DNA from: Apostichopus japonicus
Taxonomy: Eukaryota; Echinodermata; Holothuroidea; Aspidochirotida; Stichopodidae
DNA: 64,000 nucleotides
Reading direction: 5' to 3'
Assembly (NCBI RefSeq): GCF_037975245.1
Contig: NC_092567.1
Coordinates: 11,940,376-12,004,375, forward strand
Positions 1-48,923 of this stretch are shown here, piece by piece. The position numbers and the translations under genes were made by a program. Below the pieces are notes generated by a model, which did not search any database, was not told the DNA's origin, and saw only the letters and a program-made list of their open reading frames with translations. Position 1 is the first letter of the stretch; every line of letters begins with the position of its first letter.

Positions 1-189
1 ACAAGTGAGAGGTATTCTATCCTGAAACATAGGACAAAATGGGGCGGGGGTTTCCAGTTCGCCGCATCATTTGTCAACTTGCACTTGGTTCTAATGTTGA
101 TGTTAATTGGAATCACTAATAACAGAAATAATACATCAAAAATTAAGGCCGCACGAACTTTACTGCAGATTTCCTGAGTGACGAATTTG

Positions 190-554
190 TAATTTTCTCC
201 CGAAATCACGCAACTAGATGGCTGCTATCCAGCCTGGCAAGTGCCAACTCCAGCGATCTGGCAGATATTGAAATCTAAAATTTCATAGGGACGCTGCGCG
301 CCAACCGATGGTGGCGCTCCGCTTAGATAGTACTTGCGGCCGGAATACTTGAAGCGATTACGTCCTCCCCCCCCCCCCCCCACGTTTCAAATCGGATTGA
401 CGCCCCTGCTTACGAGGCTTGGGAAGTGTCATTTCCGACGATATAGGAGGCCTTTTTAGCTAAAAATTTCGGTACGCTGCGCGCCAACTCATGGTGGCGT
501 TCCGCTTAGATAGTAACAGGAAATGGTCAAGCCCCCCCCCCCAGCGCCCCCACT
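190..554 (-). mobile_element. Two adjacent hAT-type MITE fragments (core repeat copies a and b)
   Basis: Both contain the inverted family core (reverse of TATCTAAGCGGAGCGCCACC) at about 281-331 and 470-520, next to a C-tract, with related GGAAATGNCACTTCC sequence alongside. One appears to end at 408 (GACGCCCCTG, reverse CAGGGGCGTC) and the other at 554 (CGCCCCCACTG). CAGNGGCG ends are typical of hAT elements. I could not pair the other ends or find target-site duplications, so these are treated as fragments. Confidence 0.55.
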
Positions 555-939
555 GCTAATATACCCTCCAATATGAATATTTGGTGGCATAGTTTTTTGT
601 GTGGATATAAATAGAAAGTAATGCGTGATATTTTCATCCACTATACTTGGCGGTGGCTAAAACTTTATCCAACACATGCTGCATGATGTAAATGACACTT
701 CGTGGTCGTTTCTGTGACATGTATTGAACTTTGTCGCAGTTTGAACCCGCATTGTGCAAATGACACGCAGCAGTTCTCATTTTATTATATTTATCCACCA
801 TAATTGTTTTCTGGGAGACGACATCGTATACGAAAATCTACTTGGATTATTTGTCCCCTGATTTTTTTTCTGCAGTCGCCCATGTATTTCCCCAAACTAA
901 ATTTCTAAGCCATGAGATCTAAAACTTAAGGAGGTTTGG

Positions 940-1172
940 GAGCATCATTGGGTCTGGGAAGTGTTATTTTCGGCGATCTGGTAGGTGTATTTGCCCAAAA
1001 AATTATTGTACGCTACGCGCGAACCCATGGTCGCGCTCCGCTTAGATAGTATCAGAGAACAGACACGCGTCCCCACCATTATCCAAGACTGATCTGCGCC
1101 CATGCGGCCATGCCTGCACCCAAGCAAATGTCCCCCCCCCCCAATATTTGAAACAAATCGCCGCTCCTGTAG
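940..1172 (-). mobile_element. hAT-type MITE fragment (core repeat copy c)
   Basis: The inverted core lies at about 1005-1052 (CGCTACGCGCGAACCCATGG then CGCTCCGCTTAGATAGTATC). It is followed by a C-tract at 1132-1142 and an end-like CGCCGCTCCTG near 1172. It contains the same TGGGAAGTGTTATTTTCGGC sequence as the other copies. Open frames across it are not coding. Confidence 0.5.
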
Positions 1173-2187
1173 ACATGTGACAAATCATTTGATTGGCGTA
1201 GGAAGGAGGCAAAAAAATGAATGGGTTGGGGAAGTGGTCAGGAGGCATCCCAATTAAGCAAACAATACACATTTTGTCACTATTGTGACCCATATGGAAC
1301 GCTGAAAAATTTCTAAAATTTTCATATCAAAATTTTAATTATTTTATCCAAAAAGTTTTGAATATTTCTGGGAATTTCAACCCTCCTTCAAAATTGAAAC
1401 CCTTTTCTTGAAAATCAAGTTTGTCTTAAAATTGCAATCTGTAATATAACCAAAATTCTCAACATTAAACTACTTTTTCTAAAATTGAAAACCTCTTCGA
1501 TTGATTTCGGCCTCTTTAATTCCCTTCATGTAAAATGTCGATCCTTTTTGTTTTAAATTTAAACTTTTAAAATGTCGACTTCTCAACTAAAAACATTAGC
1601 GTTTTATCTCAAACTTGTACGTTTCTCTCGAAATTGCCATTGCATTTCTCGAAATCAAGATTTCTCTCTTATACAAATTTCAACTATTTTATTTCAACAA
1701 AAAAAAACTTTTCTTGATGAGGATGGTAATAAGTAAAAAAGGAGAAAGGGGGGGGGGGGGGCTACTTGAATTGACTATTACAATTATTGGTGAAATGTCG
1801 ACATAATATTTTGATTGTAGCCTCCCATTCCTATTTTATTAAACCTTACTAGCTATCAAAACTTTAATTAATAATTTAATTTCAAAACAATAACACCAAC
1901 CCCTTAATCCTACATTACCCACTTTATTTTTCTCTAATCTAATCTAATTATTCCTGTTTATATTTGTCTCCCCTTAAAATCAATCCCTTATTTCCGTTCC
2001 AATAACTGATTCCTTCTTACAAATAAACACGACCTAAATGTCCTAGTTTATCGCTTTAACTTTCTTTTATTTTTATTTCGTTATTTTTATCATTTATAAT
2101 ATCATAATTATTATTATAATCTTAACCAAATCCAATCTATTTATCTCTATCTACTCTATTATCAGTCACTCTATTCTTTCATTCTAG
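1173..2187. other. AT-rich intron or intergenic sequence, no gene seen
   Basis: Low-complexity A/T-rich DNA with a G-tract at 1749-1761. No splice-flanked open segment was found. It should be intron upstream of the LRR exon. Confidence 0.5.
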
Positions 2188-35597
<33,410 letters not shown>

Positions 35598-35614
35598 TTA
35601 TGTAAGTAATTAGA

Positions 35615-36005
35615 TATGTAGTATCAGAGAAACTATGAGATTACGCAAAGGGGTGGGGTATATGTGGGGGTACTTCCCATCCCCTTGGAATATGACATTA
35701 GTCAAAATATGAGCAATAATTTGTCAGCATTTTAGTTTTAATATGTTATAGTCCAAGAAACTATGAGAGTCCGTAAAGGGTGGGGGAAATGAGGGGGGTA
35801 TTTCCCCCCCCCCTTTGAATATGACAGTAGTCAAAATATGAACAATAATTAGCTAGCATTTTAGTCTTAATGTGTTATAGTCCGAGAAACTATGAGAGTC
35901 CGTAAGGGATAGGGGAAATGAAGGAGTATTTCCCCTTCCCTTGGAATATGACAGTAGTCAAAATATGAGCAATAATTAGGCAGCAGTATATAGTCTTTAT
36001 ATATT
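35615..36005 (+). repeat. Three tandem units of about 129 bp after the stop codon
   Basis: GAAACTATGAGA starts units near 35629, 35757 and 35886. Each continues with a G-rich and C-rich (TTTCCCC) part, GGAATATGACAGTAGTCAAA and ATATGAGCAATAATT. The block is in the 3' UTR or the next intron of the NLR-like gene. Confidence 0.85.
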
Positions 36006-36011
36006 ATATTC

Positions 36012-36017
36012 AATAAA
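36012..36017 (+). promoter_or_regulatory. AATAAA polyadenylation signal (proximal)
   Basis: A canonical hexamer 415 nt after the TAA of the acidic-tail exon. It would end a transcript that reads through the donor at 35602 without splicing, with the 129-bp triple repeat in its 3' UTR. Confidence 0.3.
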
Positions 36018-36641
36018 AAAAACATGCAGCAAAACTGCGGAGACTCAGCTAATTTATTTATGAAATTTGTTTAGGCAATATATCTGAGCAGTTTAAACAT
36101 GTGTTTTTTTTTCCTTGCCTATGCTCCTTGTTAAGCAGACATAGTCTGAGATTTACACATTTGTTTTGAGCAAAAAAGACATCAAGGTAAATGAATTTTT
36201 TTAAATGAACAATAAATGTTGTTTGAAATCAATTTGAAAGTCAAATGGCTATAGTTGTGTTCTTCAGTATTAACAATTCAGAGCTGCGTTTGCAGTATCA
36301 TTAAACCAGAATGCAAAATTATATTGAGGTTTCATGGAGACTTCATCGTAACAGACAACTGACCTCCTTTGTAATATAACCACTAGCCATTAAACCAGCA
36401 GAAAACAGGCCTATACCTGATATGAGTAATGAGATCTGTAGTATGAACAGAGATCAAATGTGATCAACAGAGATAAAAGGAGATATCAAATATAATGAAA
36501 TAGAATATTGAAGGAGTAAATTAGATCTTCAACTCTGTCCTAAAATATTTAGTTGGTTTTAACCAGCTGTTTTTATTACCGAATGTTTATTATATGTTAA
36601 ACTGTCTCAGACTGCCCAGTTTTATTAGTGTGTGTAAAAGT

Positions 36642-36695
36642 AAGTTGGCCGGACGTTTCAATCGTAGCAGGACCTTCTTCAGGGGCTAAAAAAAT
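36642..36695 (+). repeat. Short interspersed repeat fragment
   Basis: AAGTTGGCCGGACGTTTCAA, TCGTAGCAGGACC and TTCTTCAGGGGC form a short GC-richer block of a kind I recognise as recurrent in invertebrate genomes. Which element it comes from cannot be told. Confidence 0.25.
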
Positions 36696-36985
36696 AGTTT
36701 TATTAGTCTCTGATATAGCTCAGACGTCTTAAATCCGTCTATCTGTAGTGAATTTAGTTTGCTTACTAGCAACAACATAGATCAAGATGGGATCAATAAT
36801 TTTCATCAATACATGAATTATTTCTAAATAATTCATAGCACTAAATCATTTGTCATATTAAGAAAGTCATTCTCGTAACTACAGCTGTTACTGTAAATAG
36901 AGGGCGTCTGACAAGACTAACCAAGATCTCTGTTTATACACAAACAATGGGTATACACAAAGCGATACATTCTCCATGTATTCCT

Positions 36986-37226
36986 CGTGGAGTGTTAGCT
37001 CAGTGGTTAACACCGGTGCCTTTCAATTATAAGGTCCCCGGTTCGAGTCACGCCCAGATTAATGTATGTCGTCCAGTTACAGAGTTGTTGACAATTGACA
37101 ATTCATAATCATGGACGTTAAATATGAATGTGAGAGACTGACTTCGGTCAGCTTGCGGCTTTGATAAGCCAATAAGGCTTCTTCGCGAGTTCCCGCTTGC
37201 AGGAGGATACATACATACATACATTC
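36986..37226 (+). mobile_element. tRNA-derived SINE with (ATAC)n tail
   Basis: The tRNA-like head has A box TTAGCTCAGTGGTTAACACC and B box GGTTCGAGTCAC, with a CCTT/AAGG anticodon-like stem. A tRNA-unrelated body includes TGGACGTTAAATATGAATGT, GACTTCGGTCAGCTTGCGGC and AATAAGGCTTCTTCGCGAGT. The 3' tail is ATACATACATACATAC. It appears full length at about 240 bp and sits about 150 bp before exon 37381. Confidence 0.75.
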
Positions 37227-37380
37227 ATCTTGAAATGAATTGCTTCCTGATTCTCTGGCGGAATTTGTTACTAGTAATAGCTAATTGTTCTCTTCTGTTA
37301 AGGCAGTCGTAAATGACTTACCCTATAATTGATACTCATTACGTATTAAGATATGATTCTTTTCTTTCTATTTTGTGCAG

Positions 37381-37432
37381 GATGCAGCACAGAAGCGGAC
37401 AAGGTCTAGGAAGAAATGAACAGTCTTGTGAG
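37381..37432 (+). other. Candidate exon: 3' UTR or alternative basic C-terminus
   Basis: A strong acceptor (TTTTCTTTCTATTTTGTGCAG, ending at 37380) and a donor GAG|GTTAGT (37433) define a 52-nt exon. Entered in phase 0 it reads DAAQKRTRSRKK then TGA, a basic stretch like a classical nuclear localisation signal. That frame is reached if exon 35259 is skipped (exon 33911 also ends in phase 0), or from a weak internal donor at 35547 (GAC|GTAACC). If exon 35259 is spliced from the donor at 35602, this exon is 3' UTR. Splice sites are seen directly; usage is inferred. Confidence 0.5.
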
Positions 37433-37969
37433 GTTAGTAAGGAATATCACAGCTGAATGAGACTCACTGTTATAATCAAATGTTTTTTTAATGAGATTTT
37501 AGGTAACAAACACATACGAATAAGTAATTGAAAATTCGTATCCCTACTTCCTAACCGGTAACAAATGTATTCCTCAATTGAAACCAAAACGTAACAAAAT
37601 GAATTTTGTGAGGAGATTTCAAATTTGGCATCTCAAAGTTGATTAGTAAAAGGGGGGGGGGAGCATGTGGGCGGGGGGTTATTTCTCATAAAGTAATTTA
37701 CACTGAGCTCTGAATATTCAGGCAGGTCTGAAACGTTAGGACGCATGATTGATAAACTGATCAACATCTTCTATAAGCAGTGCTGACAAACATATCACTC
37801 AAGACAACTATCTCTGCATCTCACGGATTAGGACTGAATAGGAATATGGAAAAAAAAAGAGAAATATCTCTCTGGGGTCAAACTTGTTTTAAACCTTAAT
37901 TGGCTAGTTTGTTTTACATAATCTGACAGCAGATGAATCATATCAGTCTGTGTAGTAAATGATCCATAA

Positions 37970-38815
37970 TATTATGTGTAGCAGGGATCTCTGTCAGTAT
38001 GTGTAGCAGATGATGCCTGCTTATTTGTGTAGCAGGGATCTCTGTCAGTATGTGTAGCAGGTGATGCCTGTTATTCTGTGTAGCAGTGATTAATGTCAGT
38101 ATGTGCAGCAGATGGTGCCTGTTATCCTGTGTAGCAGGGATCTACGTCAATCTGTGTAGCAGGTGATACCTGTTATTCTGTGTAACAGGTATCTCTGTCA
38201 GTATGTGTAGCAGGTGATGTCTGTTATTCTGTGTAGCATGGATCTCTGTCTATCTGTGTAGCAGGTGATGTCTGTTATTCTGTGTAGCAGGGATCTCTGT
38301 CAGTATGTGTAGCAGATAATGCCTGTTATTCTGTGTAGCAGGGATCTCTGTCAGTGTGTGTAGCAGGTGATGCCTGTTATTCTGTGTAGCAGGGATCTCT
38401 GTCATTATGTGTAGCAGGTGATGCATGTTATTCTGTGTAGCAGGGACCTCTGTCAATCTGTGTAACAGGTGATGCCTGTTATTCTGTGTAGCAGGGATCC
38501 CGTCAATCTGTGTAGCAGGTGACGCCTGTTCTTTCGTGTAGCAGGGATCTCTGTCAGTATATGTGGCAGGTGATACCTGCTATTATGTGTAGCAGTGATA
38601 TATGTCAGTATGTGCAGCAGATGGTGCCTGTTATCCTGTGTAGCAGGGATCTCCTTCAATCTATGTAGCAGGTGATACCTGTTATTCTGTGTAACAGGTA
38701 TCTATGTCAGTATGTGTAGCAGGTGATGTCTGTTATTCTGTGTAGCAAGGATGTCAGTCAGTCTGTGAAGCAGGTGATGCCTGTTATTATGTGTTGCAGG
38801 CAGTACGCGTAGCAG
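37970..38815. repeat. Minisatellite of about 16 units of 51 bp
   Basis: The unit GTGTAGCAGGGATCTCTGTC, AGTATGTGTAGCAGGTGATG, CCTGTTATTCT repeats with point changes and small gaps. Since 51 is a multiple of 3, the minus strand shows open frames with a 17-residue repeat (TEIPATQNNRHHLLHIL). There is no start, splice or composition evidence that these are translated. It lies in the intron between exons 37381 and 38934. Confidence 0.85.
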
Positions 38816-38988
38816 GTGACATATGTTGTTTTATGTCATCCCTGCATTAACTGCAACAGTTCGTCGAGATGACATCACTTTTAAAACTGTAACATTTTGT
38901 TATCTTTCTATTGTTACATATTTGAACTAGAGTTATCGCCAAGAGGACCAGCAGATGTCTAACGAGTACTCTTCCAGAGAGAGAGAGA

Positions 38989-38995
38989 CAGACAT

Positions 38996-39047
<52 letters not shown>
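38989..39047. repeat. (GACA)n microsatellite
   Basis: A GACA/CAGA tract within the candidate last exon, followed by GAGA-rich sequence to about 39108. It produces the Thr-Asp-Arg-Gln frame on plus and a Cys/Leu/Ser/Val frame on minus. Confidence 0.9.
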
Positions 39048-39048
<1 letters not shown>

Positions 39049-39250
39049 GAGTTGGAGAGCGAGACAGCTGGGTGAAGAGAGAGAGAGAGGGGGTGGAGAG
39101 AGAGAGAGCAGATAGTCTGACATTCTTCTCAGTAACGTCGATGCCGTAGTAGACTGTTTTATTTAGTAAATCGTCTTTTCCGTTCTGAATATTGATCATA
39201 GATTTTGCGAGTAGATATTAACTATTAACGTGTCTGGTTTTTTAGCTTCA

Positions 39251-39256
39251 AATAAA
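39251..39256 (+). promoter_or_regulatory. AATAAA polyadenylation signal (distal)
   Basis: A canonical hexamer about 100 nt beyond the last in-frame stop of the 38934 exon. It is the natural end for a transcript that uses exons 37381 and 38934. Confidence 0.4.
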
Positions 39257-39626
39257 GTTAAAATAATCTTGAGAGGACTTAGCCTTTCTAATTCTGCTGA
39301 ACTCATTATTTTCTATACACACGTGACATATGGAACGGATTCACTGCTGTTTGACAACATAGAGAATACGTAATCATGTTCTTTATCATACAGATTAATT
39401 TCATTTGCGTAATTTCATAGTGAATTCAGGTAACGATCAGATTATGAATTTGCAATGATTAACTAAAGCTTAATAATATATCGAATGTATAAATCTTTGT
39501 TACTTTAAACGGATCAACTACTGATATTTAATATAGTGAATGTATAACCCCTTGTTACATGACACGGATGAACTGATGATATAGTTTGCTGCATTTACTC
39601 AGAATATACTCCTCAGTAAGAGTTCA

Positions 39627-40155
39627 ACTGATGTTACGTTATGGTAATACCATTCTGATGTTACGTAATGGTATACCATACTGATGTTAGGTAATGGTAA
39701 TAACCATACTGATGTTACGTCATGATAATAACCATACTGATGTTACGTCATGGTAATACCATACTGATGTTACGTGAAATTACTACCATATTGATTTTAC
39801 GTAATGGTTATACCATTTTGATGTTACGTAATGGTAATACCATTTTGATGTAACGTAAGGGTAACACCATTCTGACGTTACGTAATGGTAATACTATACT
39901 GATTTAACGTAATGATAGTACCATGCTGATGTTACGTCATGGTAATACCATACTGATGTTACGTAATGGTATACCATACTGATTTTACGTAATGGTAACA
40001 CCATACTGATGTTAGGTAATGGTAATAACCATACTGATGTTGCATAATGGTAATACCATACTGATGGTACGTAATGGTAATACCATACTGATGTTACGTG
40101 AAATTAATACCATACTGATTTTACTTAATGGTAATACCATATTGATGTTACGTAA
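39627..40155. repeat. Minisatellite of about 20 units of 27 bp carrying TTACGTAA
   Basis: The unit CTGATGTTACGTAATGGTAA then TACCATA recurs with substitutions and indels. Many units keep TTACGTAA or TTACGTCA, and the GGTAATACC part is itself near-palindromic. It begins about 360 bp after the last poly(A) signal of the NLR-like gene. Confidence 0.9.
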
Positions 40156-42480
40156 TGGTAACATTAAACACTTCTAAAATCAAAGGGAATATGTGTTATT
40201 CTTTTCTCAGTTCTTTAAAGCTTATAGCGATGAATGTATAGCCAAGCGTTAAACCACCCTTTACGCTACCACCAGATAATAGAAATGCCAAGTTTACCTA
40301 AGATTCAGGAAATTACAAGTTGACCCAAAGTACACCAATTTGTGGTCAAATAAAATGAATTTGACATTATTTTTTATTTTGTATTATGTATGAGTATTAT
40401 TCAATTATTCATTCTGATTTCTTTACATATTCAACATCTATTATAGGTTCATATTTTGTTTTGTTTTTTGTAAGTTTGTTACACCATCTCGAGATCCTTT
40501 ACTTTTCGTCTATGTCGTTCTTTTTCCAATTTTGTGTGAAAATACTTGATATTATATAGTTAGGGAATGTAATCCTGTTCGAGATGGACAGAATGCTGCC
40601 CCTGCAGGTAGGAAAAAATGTGGGAGGAACCGAAAAATATATGAAAGTGGATAACATTTAATACGGTAGTCATGAGTACGGACAGTTACCTTCAACGTTT
40701 GAAAGCAGAACAAATCAAGAAACAAAGCAGAAAAAATATGAGACGGCAGAGAGCTTGACCTCCGCCCAAGACCTGGGATCACCCTCCCCGGGAAAATCCA
40801 ACTAATTTAGAGACCACCTGGTACCTGTACCCTGCGGAATGGTTTAGCTCGCAAGCACTCTGTCCACCTGATTCCTAATCTAAAAGGCTCCTTACCTAAT
40901 AAAGTCAGGCTTGTCAAGGGGAACTTTGGTTTTTAATATCCTAATCGATGGGTCCCACCTAACTAACTAACAGTTAGCAAACCCATTTGTGATATGTTTA
41001 TCTAACATTTTCAGCGTCCAAGAACGATCAGAATAATCAATTTGAAATTCGTGAACCTTGGGGTGGGGGGTGGGGGTGGGGATTGAAGTGTCTTCAGATC
41101 AATGTGATATCAATTGTACATATCTTTTACAGAGAGTATACCAAATGTGACGATGGTTGTATAATCTACCAATGTAACTTCTCAGTGAAATGATTTAAAA
41201 TACTATGTTTATTCTTGTCTTTCGCCAATTACAATTAAACTTATATGTATTTTTGTATTAACTTCGAAACCATTTAAAAATATTTTTTTTTTTACTCTTT
41301 GCGTTTTTTCATAAAGTGATCTTATTGGAAATACATATACTGTGTTAGAGTCACTGTGTTCTCTATTATAGGTCAGCAATTGCATATTAATCTATGAGTG
41401 ATCTGTTATATCGAAGTTTTGGTGTATATCGAACTTCGACTTTTCCAGTTAAAATGACGTCATTTATTTAGTTTTTTTTTCTCATTTATCTTAAATATTT
41501 CCTAAAAATTTCCTGTAGTATTTTTGTTACAAGTAATGACATTTTATGCATCATTTACATTCACTTACAGCTACTAATTTTATATTTGTTTTTGTAGGGG
41601 TGGTTTGTTCTTCTTTTTTTTTGCCTTTGTTCATTGTTCATGGTTAATTCTGTAATCTATGGAATTTAAAGCCAACTGTAAACATAATATTTTGTATGGT
41701 TAACGATAACGTGTATATTACGTAATATAATGATCATTGCATAACATTACTATTTGTGCTTAATCAGTTAATTTAAAGATAATGATCGGCTCTCTATATT
41801 TTACTATCTTTTATCTTATTATTACGCAAGTTAGACGTTTATATCCATGGGGTGTACGTTAGTTATGCATCTTCCCTTAAGTCCCATTACAGCCGATGAG
41901 GACAATGCAGTGACGTATCTGTGACGTTATTCAATAATAATTCGAACAAGATAATGACAATCTGAACATTTTGTGTACTGAAGCTTGAAATCAATTATCG
42001 TACTTCTATATATGATAGGTCTTGTAGTTTACTCATGACTGAGACCAATAGTTGTTCAACAATCCAATGGAAACATTTGATCATAAGTTTTATAATGGAA
42101 AATTATTTCAGAATATTTTGCACATAGTAAGAATATCATGTAAATATCGTTATTTTTCCACGTCATAGCAGTTTCTTATGTTTGGCTTTAATTGTCAAAT
42201 CTTTAAAACTCTTGCAAGCACACGAACAGGTCCTATCATTTTATCACCTTATTGTGCACATATTATTGTAACCATTTCTGGGGTAATCTTCCACTAGCAA
42301 ATTGCTACTAAAAGAAAATTTAAAATTAACTCTAAATCGCCTTCATGAATATGTGTTTTCTTTGTATATATTATATCCGATATAACACATTGTTTATAAA
42401 TGTTTCCTTAAATTTCGATTTTTCTATTGTTCTTCCTTTTTCTTTTGTCTTTCTGTTTTGCTTCTTATATCGTTTTTACC
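40156..42480. other. AT-rich sequence without recognised features
   Basis: No splice-bounded open segment, tRNA or transposon end seen. An open frame at 40552-40782 (minus) has no coding signature. Confidence 0.45.
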
Positions 42481-42506
42481 TTGCATGTGATTACACAAAG
42501 GTTATT

Positions 42507-42606
42507 AGAGATCTGTTTGTTTAATGAACATAGGTAATGAGAGATAAGTTTGTTTAATGAACAAAGTTAATGAGAGATATATTTGTTTAATGAACATATG
42601 TAATGT
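42507..42606 (+). repeat. Three tandem units of about 33 bp
   Basis: GTTTGTTTAATGAACATAGG, TAATGAGAGATAA and two variants follow directly. Confidence 0.75.
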
Positions 42607-47801
<5,195 letters not shown>

Positions 47802-47809
47802 CATACATT

Positions 47810-48915
47810 CAGGCGCGGCGGAACGGAAAAATTATTGGGGGGGGGGGGGCTAATGTGTGGAGACCATCTAAGCGGAGCGCTACCATCGGTTGGCGCGGAG
47901 CGTACAAGAAAATTTTGTTTTTTTCAAACCCCCAGATGGCCAGAAACGGCACTTCCCGAGTGTTTTATGCTGCGAATACCTAGCCCTAAAATATGGGTCT
48001 CAAGCCTGCAATTTCTCAGATTGAACGTAAAAGTCTGTAAAAACATTGTAATTTGTATATTCGATAATGTTTTAAGAGAGTAGCTATTACTCGTAGTGTA
48101 CTCGCAAAGACGTTTTTGAGTGTAGTAAGGGCAGTGGCGGAGCTAGGGGTATTGGTCCGGGGGGGGGGCAAGAATGGTCTGTAGGGGCGCTTTCGACACT
48201 ATCTAAGCGGAGCGCCACCACAGGTTGGCGCGGAGCGTACAGAAATTTTTTGAGTAAAAATACTCCCTAGATTGCAGGAAATGACCCTTTCCGGGCCTTG
48301 CTGATTTGCAGATAAACAGTGAATAAATATGTGTCGTCTCCAGTTTTTCGGAAAATTACACCAACAGAATATGACAAATGTCAATAGGAAGGCCTATATG
48401 AGAGCGCAATAAAATAGTCAATAATCGCGAATAAGTTAAAAGTAGTGAAAAGCTGAAAAGGGCGCCAGCAGTCCATTTGATTCCGTCAGGGGGGGGGGCA
48501 TCCGCCCCCTGACTGTATGTATGGACGCTCCGTCACTAAGTAAGGGGATGTTGGAGAACTGGCTGAAATGAGGCAAGTCATTGGCCTAAGACGAAGTTGT
48601 GTTACGCTTACCGGTACTCACACTCACTGCTTCCACTTTTCACGGGGCGTGAAGATGCGGTTGGGGTGACAATGTGGTTTAAAGCCAGGGGACGGGCCGA
48701 GGGTCCCCCGGCAATTACTAAAATTATTACACCTATATAGTATACGTGTGCATCGGACAGATCGACAAGTATGCATTGAAAAAATGGGCAGATGCACGTT
48801 TCGGAGCCTATTGGTAAATATTGGGGGGGGGGGCTTATCATGCATTTGCCCCCTCAACTTTTTCATTGGGGGCTGAGCCCCCCAAGCCCCCCCCCCCCCG
48901 GTTGCGCCGCCACTG
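47810..48915. mobile_element. hAT-type element with 8-bp TSD, interrupted by a second MITE
   Basis: The left end is CAGGCGCGGCGGAACGG; the right end is CCGGTTGCGCCGCCACTG, which inverts to CAGTGGCGGCGCAACCGG. CATACATT flanks both sides (47802-47809 and 48916-48923). The family core TCTAAGCGGAGCGCTACC is at about 47867. Subtracting the nested element and its duplicated 8 bp leaves about 690 bp. No transposase remains. Confidence 0.75.
48132..48538. mobile_element. 407-bp hAT-type MITE nested in the 47810-48915 element
   Basis: It starts CAGTGGCGGAGCTAGGGG and ends GCTCCGTCACTA (inverse TAGTGACGGAGC). AGTAAGGG flanks both sides exactly (48124-48131 and 48539-48546). The core CTATCTAAGCGGAGCGCCAC is at 48200, followed by GGTTGGCGCGGAGCGTAC. 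G-tracts lie near both ends. Confidence 0.85.
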
Positions 48916-48923
48916 CATACATT

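Larger units (their letters stand above)
38934..39270 (+). other. Candidate terminal exon with GACA repeat and poly(A) signal
   Basis: A moderate acceptor (ACATATTTGAACTAG, ending at 38933) is followed by sequence that stays open in one frame to TAG at 39147-39149. That frame reads SYRQEDQQMSNEYSS, then an Arg/Glu- and Thr-Asp-Arg-Gln-rich part from the (GACA)n tract. AATAAA lies at 39251-39256. I read it as a 3' UTR exon of the NLR-like transcript. It would be coding only if exon 37381 were entered in phase 2, and no phase-2 GT donor exists in the acidic exon. Confidence 0.4.

Noticed and set aside
38250-38659. Minus-strand repeat proteins with 17-residue period
   Set aside because: The period follows from a 51-bp minisatellite; there is no independent coding evidence.
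38955-39149. Thr-Asp-Arg-Gln repeat protein
   Set aside because: Mostly a (GACA)n translation. It would need phase-2 entry into exon 37381, and the acidic exon has no phase-2 GT donor. Kept only as a probable 3' UTR exon.
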